A stretch of DNA of 64,000 bases. Source: Patiria pectinifera (lineage: Eukaryota; Echinodermata; Asteroidea; Valvatida; Asterinidae). A program made the translations under genes and the position numbers. The notes below the pieces were generated by a model. The model saw only the letters and a program-made list of their open reading frames with translations, had not been told where the DNA came from and ran no database searches. The stretch lies in contig CM057149.1 in NCBI GenBank assembly GCA_029964075.1, positions 33,996,900 to 34,060,899 of the forward strand, in the 5' to 3' direction. Shown here piece after piece: positions 1 to 12,600 of this stretch (within the stretch, counting starts at the first letter, position 1; every line of letters starts with the position of its first letter).

Positions 1-776
1 CCCTTAAATTCATTGGAAAATCCGTAACTTGATCGGAAAATCCTTAAATTTACAAATTATGCAGGGAAAGACACAGGTGGATTCATTCTCTAAAAAAAAT
101 ATTTCAGATACATTTCAAACATGATTCTACTGCCGCTGCACAATTTACACTTTTTAAAACGGTTTCCGACTTAATATTCAATTTTTTCTTCAACGATAAA
201 ACACCAAATAATTGGGGGCTTTTAAACATGATGTTAATGAAAGTCAGCAGAGGTTTATCAAGTGATAACATTTTTGTCTTCCAGAACTCAAGTCAACACA
301 GGGAACTTTTGCAACATCGGCAACTCCTTTTCCATCTCTGTCATTTTTATGTAAACAATCTGCACAGCTACATGTGTGTAGGCACTTTACTTGTCTTTAT
401 AATTGCTGTTTTCAGTGGTGTATCCAGATTTTTGGTCCAAGGTGACAAAAATGGGAAATTTTTCTGTAAAATTTGGTTGGGGGACAGGTGGTGGTTTGGG
501 TCGGAGGGGGGAGGGCGGGAATTAATACTAGTATTGGTTGTGGTACTTGCGCTTTCTTTTACATAAAAAAAAGGTGAAAAGTTGCCAGGGGTTGGGAAGT
601 TACTCCCGGCCCCCCTCCCTCCACCCCCTGACTGGAAAAAAACACTGGCTGTTTTGGGCTGAAAGAAAGCAATTCTCTTTTTTTGTCATCAGAACTTATC
701 CAATCTGATGCATATTGAAAACTTGTCTTTCATGTCTAGATGGATATATGCATGAAAAAAATGTTCATGAAACGAT
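1..776. other. Intergenic / 3' flank, no gene seen
   Basis: AT-rich sequence with G-rich and C-rich runs near 480-520 and 600-630. I see no exon with both splice sites and no protein I recognise. Only the far right edge, next to the stop codon at 777, is likely 3' UTR of the minus-strand gene. Confidence 0.5.
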
Positions 777-3700
777 TCATTCTGCCATAGCTTCAACCGG
801 AGCTGATGACTGTGTAATGGAATTACTTGCCGCCATTGTTGGACCATTACCTAACGGTTTAGTGTCCACACTAGTGTTCATGCTTACAGTGCTGGACTGA
901 TTCAGCTCAGGCCGGCCCTCCGTACCCCAAGCCGTGGACTGGCATACTGTACCCTTGGCTGCTATCTGTGGCGGTCTCGGCTGGAGGGGTGGGCTTGGCT
1001 GTCCGTGATTGGCAGAATTAGTCTCCCCCCCGTTGACCTCGGGGAACACCCCCGTGGCGGTCTTCGGCCGGGGCTTTTCAAAGTTCAACTCTGTCGTTTC
1101 GGCCTCGGGACGGTGCCAATTCAAACAGTCTGCGACGCTGGTTCGGAAAATCGGTGCCGATCCCGTCCGCACCCTGCGCAGCCTCGTCATGGATATTTGC
1201 TGCTTGGGCCTGTTGTAGATGGACTCTATCTTGGGGTTGATGTAGGTGTTGGACTTCTGTACCGGGACTGGGTTCTCCTCGATGGAGCCAGTGTTCATGT
1301 TGGTGTGCACCCAGGGGTTGGGCTGTTGATGCCGGTGCGTAAACTGGTACGTCGTAATCGGTTTGTCCTGCACCATGTCGGGCGGGTCTGTATACGGCGT
1401 TGGAAGAAAAGCCGGTGCTGATGCGGAGAGATACTTTGTCGGCTTCGCGACGGCAGGAACAAGGATCTGAGGAACTCGGTTTGTCTCTGAGTTCCTAAAA
1501 GTTTCTCTGTAAACAGAGACAACAGGGCCTCCATCCTTGATTTCTTTCGCGTGTGGCACCCAGGAAATGAAGTCAGGCCGGAACTTGCTGGTACGTGCAT
1601 GAGAGACTTTTTTCTTGCCCAAACCCTACAAAAGAGTGAATAAATAAAAGGCATTATTTTAAATTCAAGTTTAAATGATTAAGTTATTGAAATACTTGAC
1701 AAACTCATTTACCTACTCTAAGACATGATATGGGATACTCTTCATCATCAAAATAGCCAATGAAACATTTTGTAAACCGAAAGGTGATTTTAATGTTGGC
1801 TGTTCTGCAATGTTTTCATCATGTCCTCATTTAGTGGAATTTACTAGGTCCTTAATAAAGACCAAGGGAATGTTTTGCATAGTTCCTTGTGTGCGCTACA
1901 TTCTTAGACATACATAAAAACAGTGCGTAGTATGCCTGTTGTTAGCAGCAAGGGACTCTTTGTCATGTTAGGTGTCTGCCATTTTTTTAGAGGTTAAGTC
2001 ACTACATAATTAAGCCCAAAGTACATATTAATATCAATAAAGAAAAATTAAAAGATATATTTCTGTTTGATTCACACATTTTTCAACACACTTCTTCAAG
2101 AAGAGAGAAAAACTTCTGAATACAAGTAATGGCAGAATTTATGACCCAGATCCTTTTTAGGTCAACTTTGTATCTACATCTAGACTAATCTGGCCACAGT
2201 CATATTCTGAGGTGGCACCCGGATCGTGCGAGTTGCGCTGAGGTAATAATACGCACTCACTTTACAGGCATGCAACTAGGAATTTAGGGAAAAAAAGAGG
2301 AAATTCCAAACCACACAAGACTTTGTACAGTGTTTTTCAATTGGTAATGGCATTCCTGAGAAGAAAACAATGATGGAACTCAATTGTTGAATCCCACTCC
2401 TTAGGGCCTATACCCTAAGCAGTTGGAATTTTTTTTATTCAACTTACATCTTGGAAGGAGGTGACAGTATTCAGAAATGAAAATCGGTTGTCATGGTGGG
2501 AAAACTGGTGAGCTGTCGGACGTGTCTGTAAGAAAACCCAAACAATTAAAGTCATAAATTTTTATCAAATAGGCCTACTTGTACAAATCAAATTGATCCA
2601 TTTTGCAATAAAACATTTTCACCATGTAATTCTGAGCAGAACAATTTATTATTTGCTTCTTTTTCTATAAAACAATCCTATGAAGTATGCATATTCAATG
2701 TTAAATGGTCGTTATGATTGTTGTATGGCTTGTTGTGATACAGAATGCATCAATTATAAGAATTCATAATTTTCAAAATTCTCCAAGTACTGGTGAAATG
2801 ATATGAGCAATTTACGGGGCTATCAGTAAAGTTCCTCAGACTTTTTTTTGGCTAATCATTTGTAAACAATTGAAACTAACCAAGTTACTCTAGTAATTTG
2901 ATTCACTATTTTTTTTTTTTCAAGAATTAGCATCCATGGCATTTAATAGCTTTGAAATAACAAATCACTCCAGCTTTGCCATGGCACAAAAGAGCCTGCA
3001 TATATTTGTTCAGTCATCCATTCAATACAGTACAAGCGCTTGGGTTTCCGTCAATATTTACTCTGGGCGCCGCTCTGAAAGGGTCGTGTTCCCATTAGAC
3101 CCATGCCCCCCTGATCTTTTGGCTACTCCAATGACCCAGTTTACTGATAACTAGGATCATTTATTAAGTATTGCATTGTGATACGAATATGGGCTTATAG
3201 CACCGGACGATTCACCTATCGTGAAAGGCTAAAGATATTTGCTGTAACAAATTAGCGTTCAAAAAGTTATGTGAAGGAAAAAAACAAATACCAGTGCAGC
3301 CGCCGTAAAAGCAGTTCAAAAAGAAGAACAGTGGTATTTGTGTGTCTACAGTACTTTTTATGCATAATTTAGCCCCCCCCCCCAAAAAAAATTATAAGTT
3401 TATGGTAACCCAACCTACCCGGATTTTTTTCCCCAAATTTTCCGACCTCAAACTATTTATTGCCACATTTGGCCAAAACTTAAAAAAAAAAAAAAGTAGA
3501 TTTTGAAAATAAAAAGTCTTCCCCATGCAATTGTTTTGTGTGTCATTCGTTAATTAAATAATTCACGGGTTAATTAAAGGTACATAATATAAGTAAATTT
3601 AGTATACAGATAATAATAAAATAAGTATACAGATGTGCCATAAGTGATTCTTTTTATATTTAGTTAGTATCTACCAAGCACAACCAGCCATTTTTGTCCA

Positions 3701-5346
3701 ATCAGTTGTTTATTTCCCTTTTTAACATGCTTGTAAGCATCTTCCATTGTGATTCCCTAACAACTACATGCCATCAACAAAGGAAAAACATGTCCGTGGC
3801 ATCGATCAATAATTTGGATCAATACGCAATGCTTTAACAACTTTGGAAGTACTCCCTTTTCACAAAGTCATATAAAGTTTTTAATTCTCAATACAATGTG
3901 AAAAATCCACACTGGTCACACACAACAGGGAAAGATTTCCATATACGAAGTTCACTCAACACCCTGTGTACAAACCCTATGAGATTGGACTGAAAAATTC
4001 TAAGTGTTTTCTAAGAAAATGCTTGTATTTTCTCACTGCTCAAATTGACTTTGATGACATGAAATTGCTATCTGGGGGCTTGTTAGTCCATACAGAGGAA
4101 AATTAGTGAACTTTGTATGTGGAAATCTTTCCCACAACAGGACTCCAATGAGGAAAGAAGAAAGATTGAAAGGAAAAGAAAGCCCAAAGCATGAATTAAA
4201 TTAAAAAAAACACTGGGAGTAAAAGGGACACAATGTCATCCTATTTCATCACATACCTGCAATTTTCTGCAGAACTTCTCAGGAGGTGAAGGTTTTGCTT
4301 GTTGTCTGTAGTCGTTGACAAAATCATTTCTGGATTTACTCCTGAAGTGACCGTAGTAGCCCGTAGGGAACTGTGGAATAGAACACATCACAGCATTTAA
4401 TACACAGTGATTCTGTTTACAAATGGAAATAATGTAGTATTCTGGCGCGGTAACACCACGTCTGTGGTTGTAAACAAAGTCTATGGAGAGTTGAGTGCAT
4501 GGAAAGATTTCCATATACGAAGTTCACTCAACACCCTGTGTACAAACCCTATGAGATTGGACTGAAAATTTTTTAAGTGTTTTCTAAGAAAATGCTTGTA
4601 TTTTCTCACTGCTCAAATTGACTTTGATGAAATGAAATTGCTATCTGGGGGCTTGTTAGTCAATACAGAGGAAAATCAGTGAACTTCGTATATGGAAATC
4701 TTTCCGAGTGCATTTTCAAAGTAGTTTCTAATGAAATTGGAAATGTTACTCAGTCCCAAATTCATGTCTCTTCAACATTTTTGCTATGACTGACCTTCAT
4801 TGAGATAATTTATGAATTCTGATGAAAAAAGTGGCATCTGGAACATTTTTTCCCCAAATGATGTACGAATACACTTTAGATGTACAAATACACTTGTACA
4901 TTGTTTTTTAATTTAAAGATACATGTAGCAGGGATCTCAAGAAACCCCCCAGATCTTTTCGAGTAGGGATCTACTTTAACACAAATGTACACATGAATAA
5001 TGTGAAAATAATTGATATTTGTAAATTACACATAAAAACATAATATTTTTCGATTTCCCATTTTACTACGTTTTAGTCACTTTCAAGATAGGCATGCTAG
5101 ATTCTAGCAATGATACATCCATTGTGGAGAATGTCGTGATTTACGAACCACATATGCACGGGCAAAATGGCGCCACATTGATGAAAAATGATATGCACTG
5201 CTGTCAATACACAACACGCCATGTCCCCCAGACACGCACTACAGTGCTAAACTGCCACCTGCCAAGCCCCACTATCAATGCACATTTACGCCGTACGCTA
5301 TACTTACCCAACTGCCCTGCGAACTAATGTGGGTCGTCTTTGCCAT
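777..5346 (-). CDS. Four-exon gene, unrecognised ~359-residue Pro/Ser/Thr-rich protein (possible ciliary or sperm axoneme protein)
   Basis: Exons on the minus strand, in order: 5346-5308 (start ATG, 13 codons, MAKTTHISSQGSW, donor gtaagt), 4370-4257 (38 codons, starting FPTGYYGHFRSK, donor gtatgt), 2525-2448 (26 codons, TRPTAHQFSHHDNR..., donor gtaagt) and 1625-777 (282 codons plus stop, starting GLGKKKVSHA after acceptor tgtag). All junctions are phase 0 and every acceptor follows a pyrimidine-rich tract. The protein has no signal peptide or membrane segment. It is rich in Pro, Thr, Ser and His, with aromatic patches such as VVSVYRETFR and PITTYQFTHRHQQPN, and the C-terminal third looks disordered. 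Such short aromatic/Pro repeats occur in small axonemal microtubule inner proteins and testis-expressed proteins, but I cannot name a family; that link is inference. The last exon has no ATG at its 5' end (a TTG sits there), so it cannot be a gene alone. It lies head to head with the IHO1-like gene. Confidence 0.72.
3929..4132. mobile_element. hAT-like MITE, copy 1
   Basis: A 204-bp element whose ends are inverted: it opens GGAAAGATTTCCATAT and closes with the complement of the same motif. It is flanked by an exact 8-bp direct repeat CACAACAG (3921-3928 and 4133-4140). An 8-bp target duplication is the hAT superfamily signature. It has no coding capacity and lies between exons 2 and 3 of the minus-strand gene. 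Confidence 0.85.
4426..4852. mobile_element. Probable outer hAT-like MITE hosting copy 2
   Basis: Sequence on both sides of the element at 4501-4705 (about 4450-4495 and 4714-4830) matches the interior of another element at 49373-49562, including the string TCTATGGAGAGT and the stretch around GACTGACCTTCAT. Ends near GGAAATAATG and CATTTTTTCC are roughly inverted. Its target duplication is not clear, so the borders are approximate. Confidence 0.5.
4501..4705. mobile_element. hAT-like MITE, copy 2 (nested)
   Basis: A 205-bp near-identical copy of the element at 3929-4132, with the same inverted ends. It is flanked by an exact 8-bp duplication GAGTGCAT (4493-4500 and 4706-4713) that differs from that of copy 1, so each copy inserted independently. 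It sits inside a second, older repeat and upstream of exon 2 of the minus-strand gene. Confidence 0.87.
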
Positions 5347-5701
5347 CCCAATATTTAACGCCAAAAAATCACCAAAATGTCGTGGAAGTTAAGGCTTCAA
5401 TTTTACACCATGTCTCCAGTAGGGAATGTAGCATTAGTAAGTCACCTGGTTGTAAAAGTTTTCGTCAAAAGTTTCTTGTATTTGATGATTAAGAGAAACT
5501 ACCACCTACTCGCGGCGCGCCGTTTCTAGGGGCTGGCGACGTTGTGTACGGAAGTAAACGCGCCGTCGTCAGTGTCCTCATGAATATGGATGAAAATCGT
5601 AAGATTGCCGCACCAATCAAAGGATTGAACGGATAAATGGGAGGGGCGCTACTAATGAAAATGCGCATGCGCGTTGTCAACTTTTGGACTTTAAATCCAA
5701 G
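5347..5701. promoter_or_regulatory. Putative bidirectional promoter of the divergent pair
   Basis: About 355 bp separates the ATG of the minus-strand gene (5346) from the first ATG of the plus-strand transcript (5702). The right part (about 5510-5700) is rich in CpG compared with the surrounding AT-rich DNA and has no clear TATA box. Shared promoter activity is inferred from layout only. Confidence 0.45.
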
Positions 5702-5736
5702 ATGGCGTTTAGGCGCGGAAGACAATTTTTGGTTTG
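5702..5736 (+). other. Leader exon 1 of the IHO1-like gene with an 11-codon uORF
   Basis: An ATG in strong context (AAGATGG) opens MAFRRGRQFLV and is followed by donor gtgagt after 5736. Joined to exon 2 (6659), the split codon becomes TGA, so this frame ends at the junction. The main frame then starts at 6687 inside exon 2. The exon is therefore read as 5' UTR carrying a short upstream frame. The true transcription start is unknown. Confidence 0.5.
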
Positions 5737-6191
5737 GTGAGTTGGAAAAATAGATTACAACTCTATTTCGAGTTCATGTCTTATTTCGAATTGAAAAAAT
5801 GGTTTATTTTACTAATTTCTTTTAAATTTATGAAGCATTAGAACACATTGTGGGCGGTTTTAGGCGAGAAACTTTTATAAAAGGTTCCATGTTCTGTCGT
5901 CTGCTTAGTTTAATCACGAACATTTGAAATTCAACATTGCAGACGACAGTGGGTGAATGCGCGCGTAATTCCGTGGGTTTTTTGTGTGGAGCTGACTCTT
6001 GATTTATTGAATAAAATACGTGTTTTTCCAGCCTATGAGTATGCGATTGCATCGAGTTAAGTCATTGATTGCTTAAGCATAATTCAGTTAATTTGCGGTC
6101 TGCTTCTCGAGCGGAGCGGGGCATTTGAAGCCTGCTTTGCACTGTTCAATGTTTCTGACAATTTATCCCTGGCTTTTTATTATTGTTTCGA

Positions 6192-6550
6192 AGTGGCTAT
6201 CGTTACGGCAGCCGTTGTTTAGCGCCCTCTACGATACTTTTTTGATACGCACGCAGGTATATAATTATTTGTTTCCCCACAGGTCAGTCGATAGAGGGTA
6301 GGATTTTGCACCGCGAGGTTGCGGGTTCACATCTCAGTTTTGCACTCGATTTTTTTTCCTTTTCTAATCTAACCTGAGGCTTTGGAGGATTTTTTTTAAA
6401 AGGGAAATAAAGTCCGAATTTCATAACGTTCAAATTCACTTTTTTCCTTCTAATTTTATATTTTCTTCTCATGGTTTTATAAAGTTGCAGTCTACCGTAA
6501 CGATAGAAAATGGGAAATGCGTTACGGCTGCCATAACAATAGCCACTGCG
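6192..6550. repeat. Fold-back element with a tRNA-like internal stretch
   Basis: The ends are inverted: AGTGGCTATCGTTACGGC on the left, with its imperfect complement near 6522-6548. It is flanked by the near-exact 12-bp direct repeat TTATTGTTTCGA / TTATTGTTTTGA (6180-6191, 6551-6562). Inside, 6283-6335 resembles a tRNA promoter: an A-box-like GGTCAGTCGATAGAGG and a B-box-like GGTTGCGGGTTCACATC. It lies in intron 1 of the IHO1-like gene. Confidence 0.5.
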
Positions 6551-6686
6551 TTATTGTTTTGATTCACATTAAATAAACTTCTGTAAGTTGGCATAATATA
6601 GTTGTATATCGATACCTTTCCTCTCGATCGTGATGACTTTTGCCTTTATTGTATGTAGAAACTCGGAACTCATCGCCAAAGTCAGG

Positions 6687-9600
6687 ATGTTCAATAATCA
6701 ACTCAGTGCTAAGGAGCTTTACAGCACCAATCCATCGTAAGTCTATGTAGGCCTAGGCCCTATTTCTTTTCTAACTAAGCATATACAACCAAAGTACTTC
6801 ACAGTATCTGCTGAAAAAGAACTTTATCAGATTGTAGAACATTGGGCTATCTTTTTTTTAAAGAAAAGTAATATATTTTACAGAAACTAGTTTCCAAAGT
6901 TTCACAAAGTGTCATGAAATTATCTGTCGGGTAGGCCTTAAATCATGTAAGAAATGTAAACAAGTTATTTCCTATCTACATGGTCAAGAACTAAAATTTT
7001 AGTTTTAAAATATAATAATATATAAAAATATTTGTAATATTTGTAATTTTTCCCATCTCCACTTTTTATCCTATTTTTTTTGCAGTTTTTTACTTTGTTG
7101 TTGAGAAATAAAATATTAAATAAAATTCATATTTAAGCAACATAAAAGTGTGAATTGTTTATATGTCTGAAATTGAGTTGTTTTTTTTTAACTCTGCCTT
7201 TCTTAAATATTTAACGTTGAATTTTCTTTACATGTAGTCAGTTTTTACAGCGGTCTGGTTTCCGAACCGACCCTGAAGATTCAGCCTTCAGCTCCTCACT
7301 GAGCCAAAACAACTCCCAGGTTATGAGCTCACAGATGGAGAACTCCCAATCCAGCTCCTTTGACATGTTCTCTCAGATGATGATGTCCCAACAACAAGGC
7401 TGCTCACAGCAAACAGAAGTATTATTCCAGTTCTTTTTTCATATATTAAATTTTTCTGTGTGTCTTTATATTTTTTATTTTTCCAGGGGATAGGTTCCCA
7501 TTCAGTTGTGTATACTTGTACAGAGTACAATATTAATTTGTTACAGGTAATATATGCAAAATTTGCAAACATCAAAAAACAAAATTACCAAACTCTTGTG
7601 AAATGTATAACTTGACTGCAGGTGAATAATATTGGCACCTGGTGCGCTGTCATTTTCAAGAAAAGTGGAATTTTTGTTCAATTTCCAACTATTGTCAGCC
7701 GACCATTGTTGGAAAAAAAACTTTTTTTCAAATAATGCCTCCAATTTACCAAATTTAGTAAGTTCACATTTTGTTTGCAATTGGTTACACATCCGTGAAT
7801 GGGTGCAAGCCAGCTAGTCTTGTTCCCTGACCTGACAATTCCCCAATGACTATAAATTGCTCTTTTTCGTCAGAAGTAGGCTCAGGGAACCAGACTACAT
7901 TTTATCTAAATTTTTCCAGCATTTAGGCCTATGAACACAAAACAGTGCAAAAATATTTGCTATAAAATACTGACCCCCAAATCCATCCATTTCTGGAAAA
8001 AACCAAATGTTGTATATTACCTTTAAAGGTCGTTTAAATTTTCCACAATGCTTGTGACAGTGACACATGTTTGCAACATCATTCAAAAGAAACAAAAAAT
8101 TGGAAATGTTATTCTACAGAAAACTTTGTGCCAAGAATTGTAATTTTGAAAAGTGTTAATTAGCGGTCACATTTGAAAAAGAAAATTTAAAAAAAGTTTT
8201 CATTCATTTCAGGCAGACTGTAAATGTAAAATAAATTTTAAGATGAAAAAAAGTAAGACTGCTGCAAACTGCTTACTGACTGGATGGACCTGAAATTTAT
8301 AAATTTTAAGAAGTTAATTTTTTTCAAGGATTAAATTCGACAATTTTTGTTTTTAAGAATGCAAACAACCCTCAGAGATTCTACATGAAGTACATGTCCA
8401 AAGCGCCCCTGTTCAGCAAAGAACCCGACAAAAATCCGCTACCCAGAAGAAAAAGCTTCCAAGAGCAACTCGATAGCAACAAACAGAAAGCAAAAGAACG
8501 AGATGACAGGTAAAAATGAGAACAAGAACCAATTTAGATATTTCAGTACGAGAAGTTCCTTACAGCAGCCCAGAGACTTTTCATACAATCATTTTCATTT
8601 AAATACAAAACTAACTGCAAGTTTTTAATTGTGTTCAAATCCCATTATTAGATTTTGTAACAAAGTTATGCATACTTGGATGGCAAATTATATTTGACCC
8701 TTTTACTAAAAATTAATGATCCATGAAAAATATGGAAAGGATGACAATTGTTACATTAATTACATAATTGACAAAAATTAGTAAAAAATGTGGATATAAT
8801 CCTCCCAAATTTAAATCAGATTGCCAAGTAGTCACCTGAGAAAAAGATAGTTGTCACCCACTTCATAAAAAATTCTTTCGGTTCGCACAACAGACTGCTT
8901 CCCGAACACAATATATCCTAAACTTGATGTCTTAGCATATTTCAATGTCTTCGTCCACTGGTACAGAGATCTGATCAACACCTTCATCAATCTGGTCAAG
9001 GAGTGCACAGAGGAAGTCAAGTCAGCTGCCTCAGACATCAGGAAAGATGTGGACAAAAACATCTCAGAGTCCGCCTGCCAGTTCAGCAGCCTCATCCAGA
9101 AAAGTGAGTCTTGCTGATGCTGTGGTCTGGATTTTGAAAGCTTTGTATGTGTACATGTGTATGTGTACATGTACATGATGCACACATCCATAGAAAAGTC
9201 ATTTATTGTATGTGTATAGCACATCAAATCGACTTATTAGGACATTATTAGCGGAGGGGGACTGGACAACACATGACACTAGGGGGCCAGTTCACGATAA
9301 AAATGTACATCTTATGAAGACTTGCGCGCTTATGCCCCTTAACCTTACTGCAAAATTGTGCATTTTAAGCTTTTGTATTGTTTGTTGTCTGATTTTCTGA
9401 ACTATACATTTGGACTCTCAGAAACAAGATAACCTTAAAATCGGCATTTCTTTGTTTCTTACCACTATAGTTTTTTTTTTGGGGGGGGGGATAATCTAGT
9501 GGCCCGTCTCCACCCCCCCCATCAAAAACGGGGGATATATCCTCCCCATCCCCCCTCCCAGATTTACGCCCTTGAGTGTTTTAAACATTTCCTGTACTGA

Positions 9601-12600
9601 GTCCATTTAATGTTGTGATATCACAATTAGTAAAATTACAATCACAGCTAAGTTCACAAGATAACAGAGATTAATAATGACACAGAAATGCCCTTGCCAA
9701 TATTTATTTGGATAGCGTGTGATGGCTTCAGAATGATTTTTAATTGACTTGTGAGGTCATGACACGAAGTGAATGTAACGCTGCTTAGAGCTTACATTTT
9801 CATTCAGACTCATTACGTATTTGCTGTTTGTCTAACAGTCAATGAAGACTTGAAGCATTACCATAACACATTGCTGGATGCAGTGAAGGTCAGAGAGGAC
9901 CAGCAGGCCACACTGGAAGCAATGCAACGAGACCTTGCTGCTGTAAGAATTCTTGAAATCTTTTCATCAAGTTATTGTGTACCATGTAATGTTTCAAGCA
10001 AAAGAAGAAGACAAAAAAGTACATGTAGTAATGTTTGCATGATTTCACCTGAGTTTCTTTAATTCTATGTTTTTTTCCCCATAATTTTGATATTTCATGA
10101 CTTAGACTTCAGTGTTCGAATAAATACTATCAAATATCGTATGTGTAGAATTTTACACGCCAAGTTTCCTTTGATTCGTATATTTCCTTAGCATTGTTGC
10201 CAATAAATACTAAAAGTGCAGTAGTAGGTCTTTCATCCTGTCCAACAAATTGCACATCCGACCTCAATATCTTTCGGAGTGTGTCAAATGGGAATTTGTT
10301 GACAGTATTTTCAATTCACCTTTAAAATAAAAAATGTTTTAAATTCGCATCATGTTTTATTGTAATCCATCCACAGGGGGAGGCCAAAATTGAAGTCCTT
10401 GAGACGCAACTGGCAGCAGCTAACAAGCAACGAGACGAGAGAGTGGTAGAGTCTGTCCTGGAAACCTACACAGAGCAGCAGCAGAAGAACCGAGAGCAGA
10501 TGGACAAGATGCAGGAGGAGCAGCAGGCCTTCTGCAAGACGCAGATGGACAGACTGCAGCAGGACCAGCAGAGGTATCTGCAGAGATGCGAAGCGGAGAG
10601 GGAAGCGGCAAAAGCTGTGGAGCTTCAAACAGCGACAGGAAGAAGAGATGGTTGTGGTGATCAGCTAGCTGGAGTGAGCCTTCCTCCTCGTGTTACTGAG
10701 ACCGACTATCGGCCCCGCTCTTGGCAAGGTTTGCCCCACTATGACCAAAGTGGATGCAACACCCAGATGATGAGAAGCTACCAAGACAATCCAGGTTTTC
10801 AAAACAAGATGCTTCCACTGAAATCCAATGCCAGTATAGCTCAGCAAAATAGTGTGAGCTTTGGTACCGTCCTCCAACCCACCAGCACATCTTTTAGTAC
10901 CCATGGCAAGCGCATCTCACTTCCTTCCACATCAGTTGCATGGCCGATGCCACTTGAAACGCAAAACAGAGAGTTGTACCTACAGTCGAGCAACCAGTGC
11001 TATCAAGGACACAATCCCTACAACCAATCTGTAGTCAATCCACAAGCAAGACCAGCATTCCCAACAGGCAACAGTTGCGGCCAAGAGAATAGACCATCAG
11101 GGTTGAATCTCCAGCCAGGTAATCAAGCACCGCCTGTGATGTCTCCACCAGGTACCTCCAATCATCAGGGACCGTGGAACTCAAACAAGCTGAAACCATC
11201 TCCTATGGCAGCCGTCGCCCCTCAAGTCAAGCCTCAAGAAGTTGTTCACCCATCTCGAGAACAGAGCAATCAACATGACAGAGACGAGACAAGAAGTGAG
11301 ACTCCACAGGCAGCCGTTCCAAAGAAAAGGAAAGGAAAGAAGAGATACCAAGTTGCTGTCAAGACCAAGAAGCAGCCATCTAGAGCAAAAGCTAAACAGA
11401 AGAGTACATCATTGGACAGAAAGATCAATAAAGAGAGTGACCAAGAAAATCAGCCCATTTATGGAAAGCATGGAAGATATATTGATGAGGCAGTCCCTAC
11501 TGTTGATGTAATACAGCCGGCACAGGCTAAGAAAATCCACATCCAGCCGAAAATGAACGAAGACATTTATGAGTACAGGGAAGAAGAAGGGGAAAAGATT
11601 TCCAATTCCAAACGCAAACCACAAGGGAAGCAGACTAAAAGAGTTCAGCAGGTATCAAGACACGAGGTTGAGGAAAATGTTCAGAGAGGCAGCAAAGATT
11701 CGCCAAAGCAGAGAGGTCCTGGAAAACAAACCAAAAAGGTCTTCCATCCAGCGGCCAACCAACCAGTTCATCAGTCCAAAATGATCAATCATTTGCCAAA
11801 AGCAACAGATCAGGATGCCAGCAGATGTGCTGGGACTAACAAGAGAGTGGTTTCTAGTGTCACTAAGAAGTTTACAGGAAAGCAAAAGGCCAAATCCTCC
11901 CTGACAGGAGCGCCATCTGAGGATGGCATATTCTCACAGGCGAGAGTTAGCACATATTCCAGGGGCCAGGATGCAAGAAGTTCTAACGCAAGATCATCCG
12001 TCAATCATCTCAAAATCCAGAACCAGAAACCAAAAAGGAAAAGTTCTGTGAAGGAACAGAAACCAGATGTCATCAGCTACAGAAGCAGCTCCGAGGATGA
12101 AGACTATGAGAGTCAAAGACCTAATGCCAACTTGAGTCAAGATCTTTCATCTCAAGATGAAAGTAATGATGACAGGGAAGAACAAACCATGGCACCAGTA
12201 AAGATCCAAAGAAAAACCAGAAAGCAAGCCAACAAGAAACAGACAGGTAAAATGCGTCTTGTTTCAAATCTGTAAAATTGTATATACTGTAAGGGAATAG
12301 AGTTGGAATATTAGAACTTTATTTTCCAACCTTGTATGTGCATTTTTAGATAACGAAAGCCATGATGAAATGCCATATGTTTAAAGTTAGGATGTTATTT
12401 TTTTTCATTAAACCAACACAAAAAGTTGCTCAGTTTCATGAATTAGCAACCAGACCCAGCAATTACAAGACCTGTTCTGTTAATCACTGTACCTACCTAT
12501 TTACCTACTTATCCACGCAGATAAGCCAGTCAGTTGTCCAGTACAGCCTCACGTGAGCCAACTGGACACGATGCCATCCTTCTCAGACCAGGAGGACAGC

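Noticed and set aside
1005..1421. Plus-strand frames opposite the last exon of the minus-strand gene
   Set aside because: Antisense shadows of the exon at 777-1625, which has matching splice sites and phase.
777..1622. Reading 777-1622 as a complete one-exon gene
   Set aside because: Its first codon is TTG and an acceptor lies just upstream at 1626-1630; upstream exons in phase supply the ATG at 5346.
4236..4514. 92-codon minus-strand gene
   Set aside because: Only 4257-4370 is coding (an internal exon with acceptor and donor); the rest is intron and MITE.
9206..9400. Plus-strand 64-codon frame
   Set aside because: Intron of the IHO1-like gene; no splice sites or known similarity.
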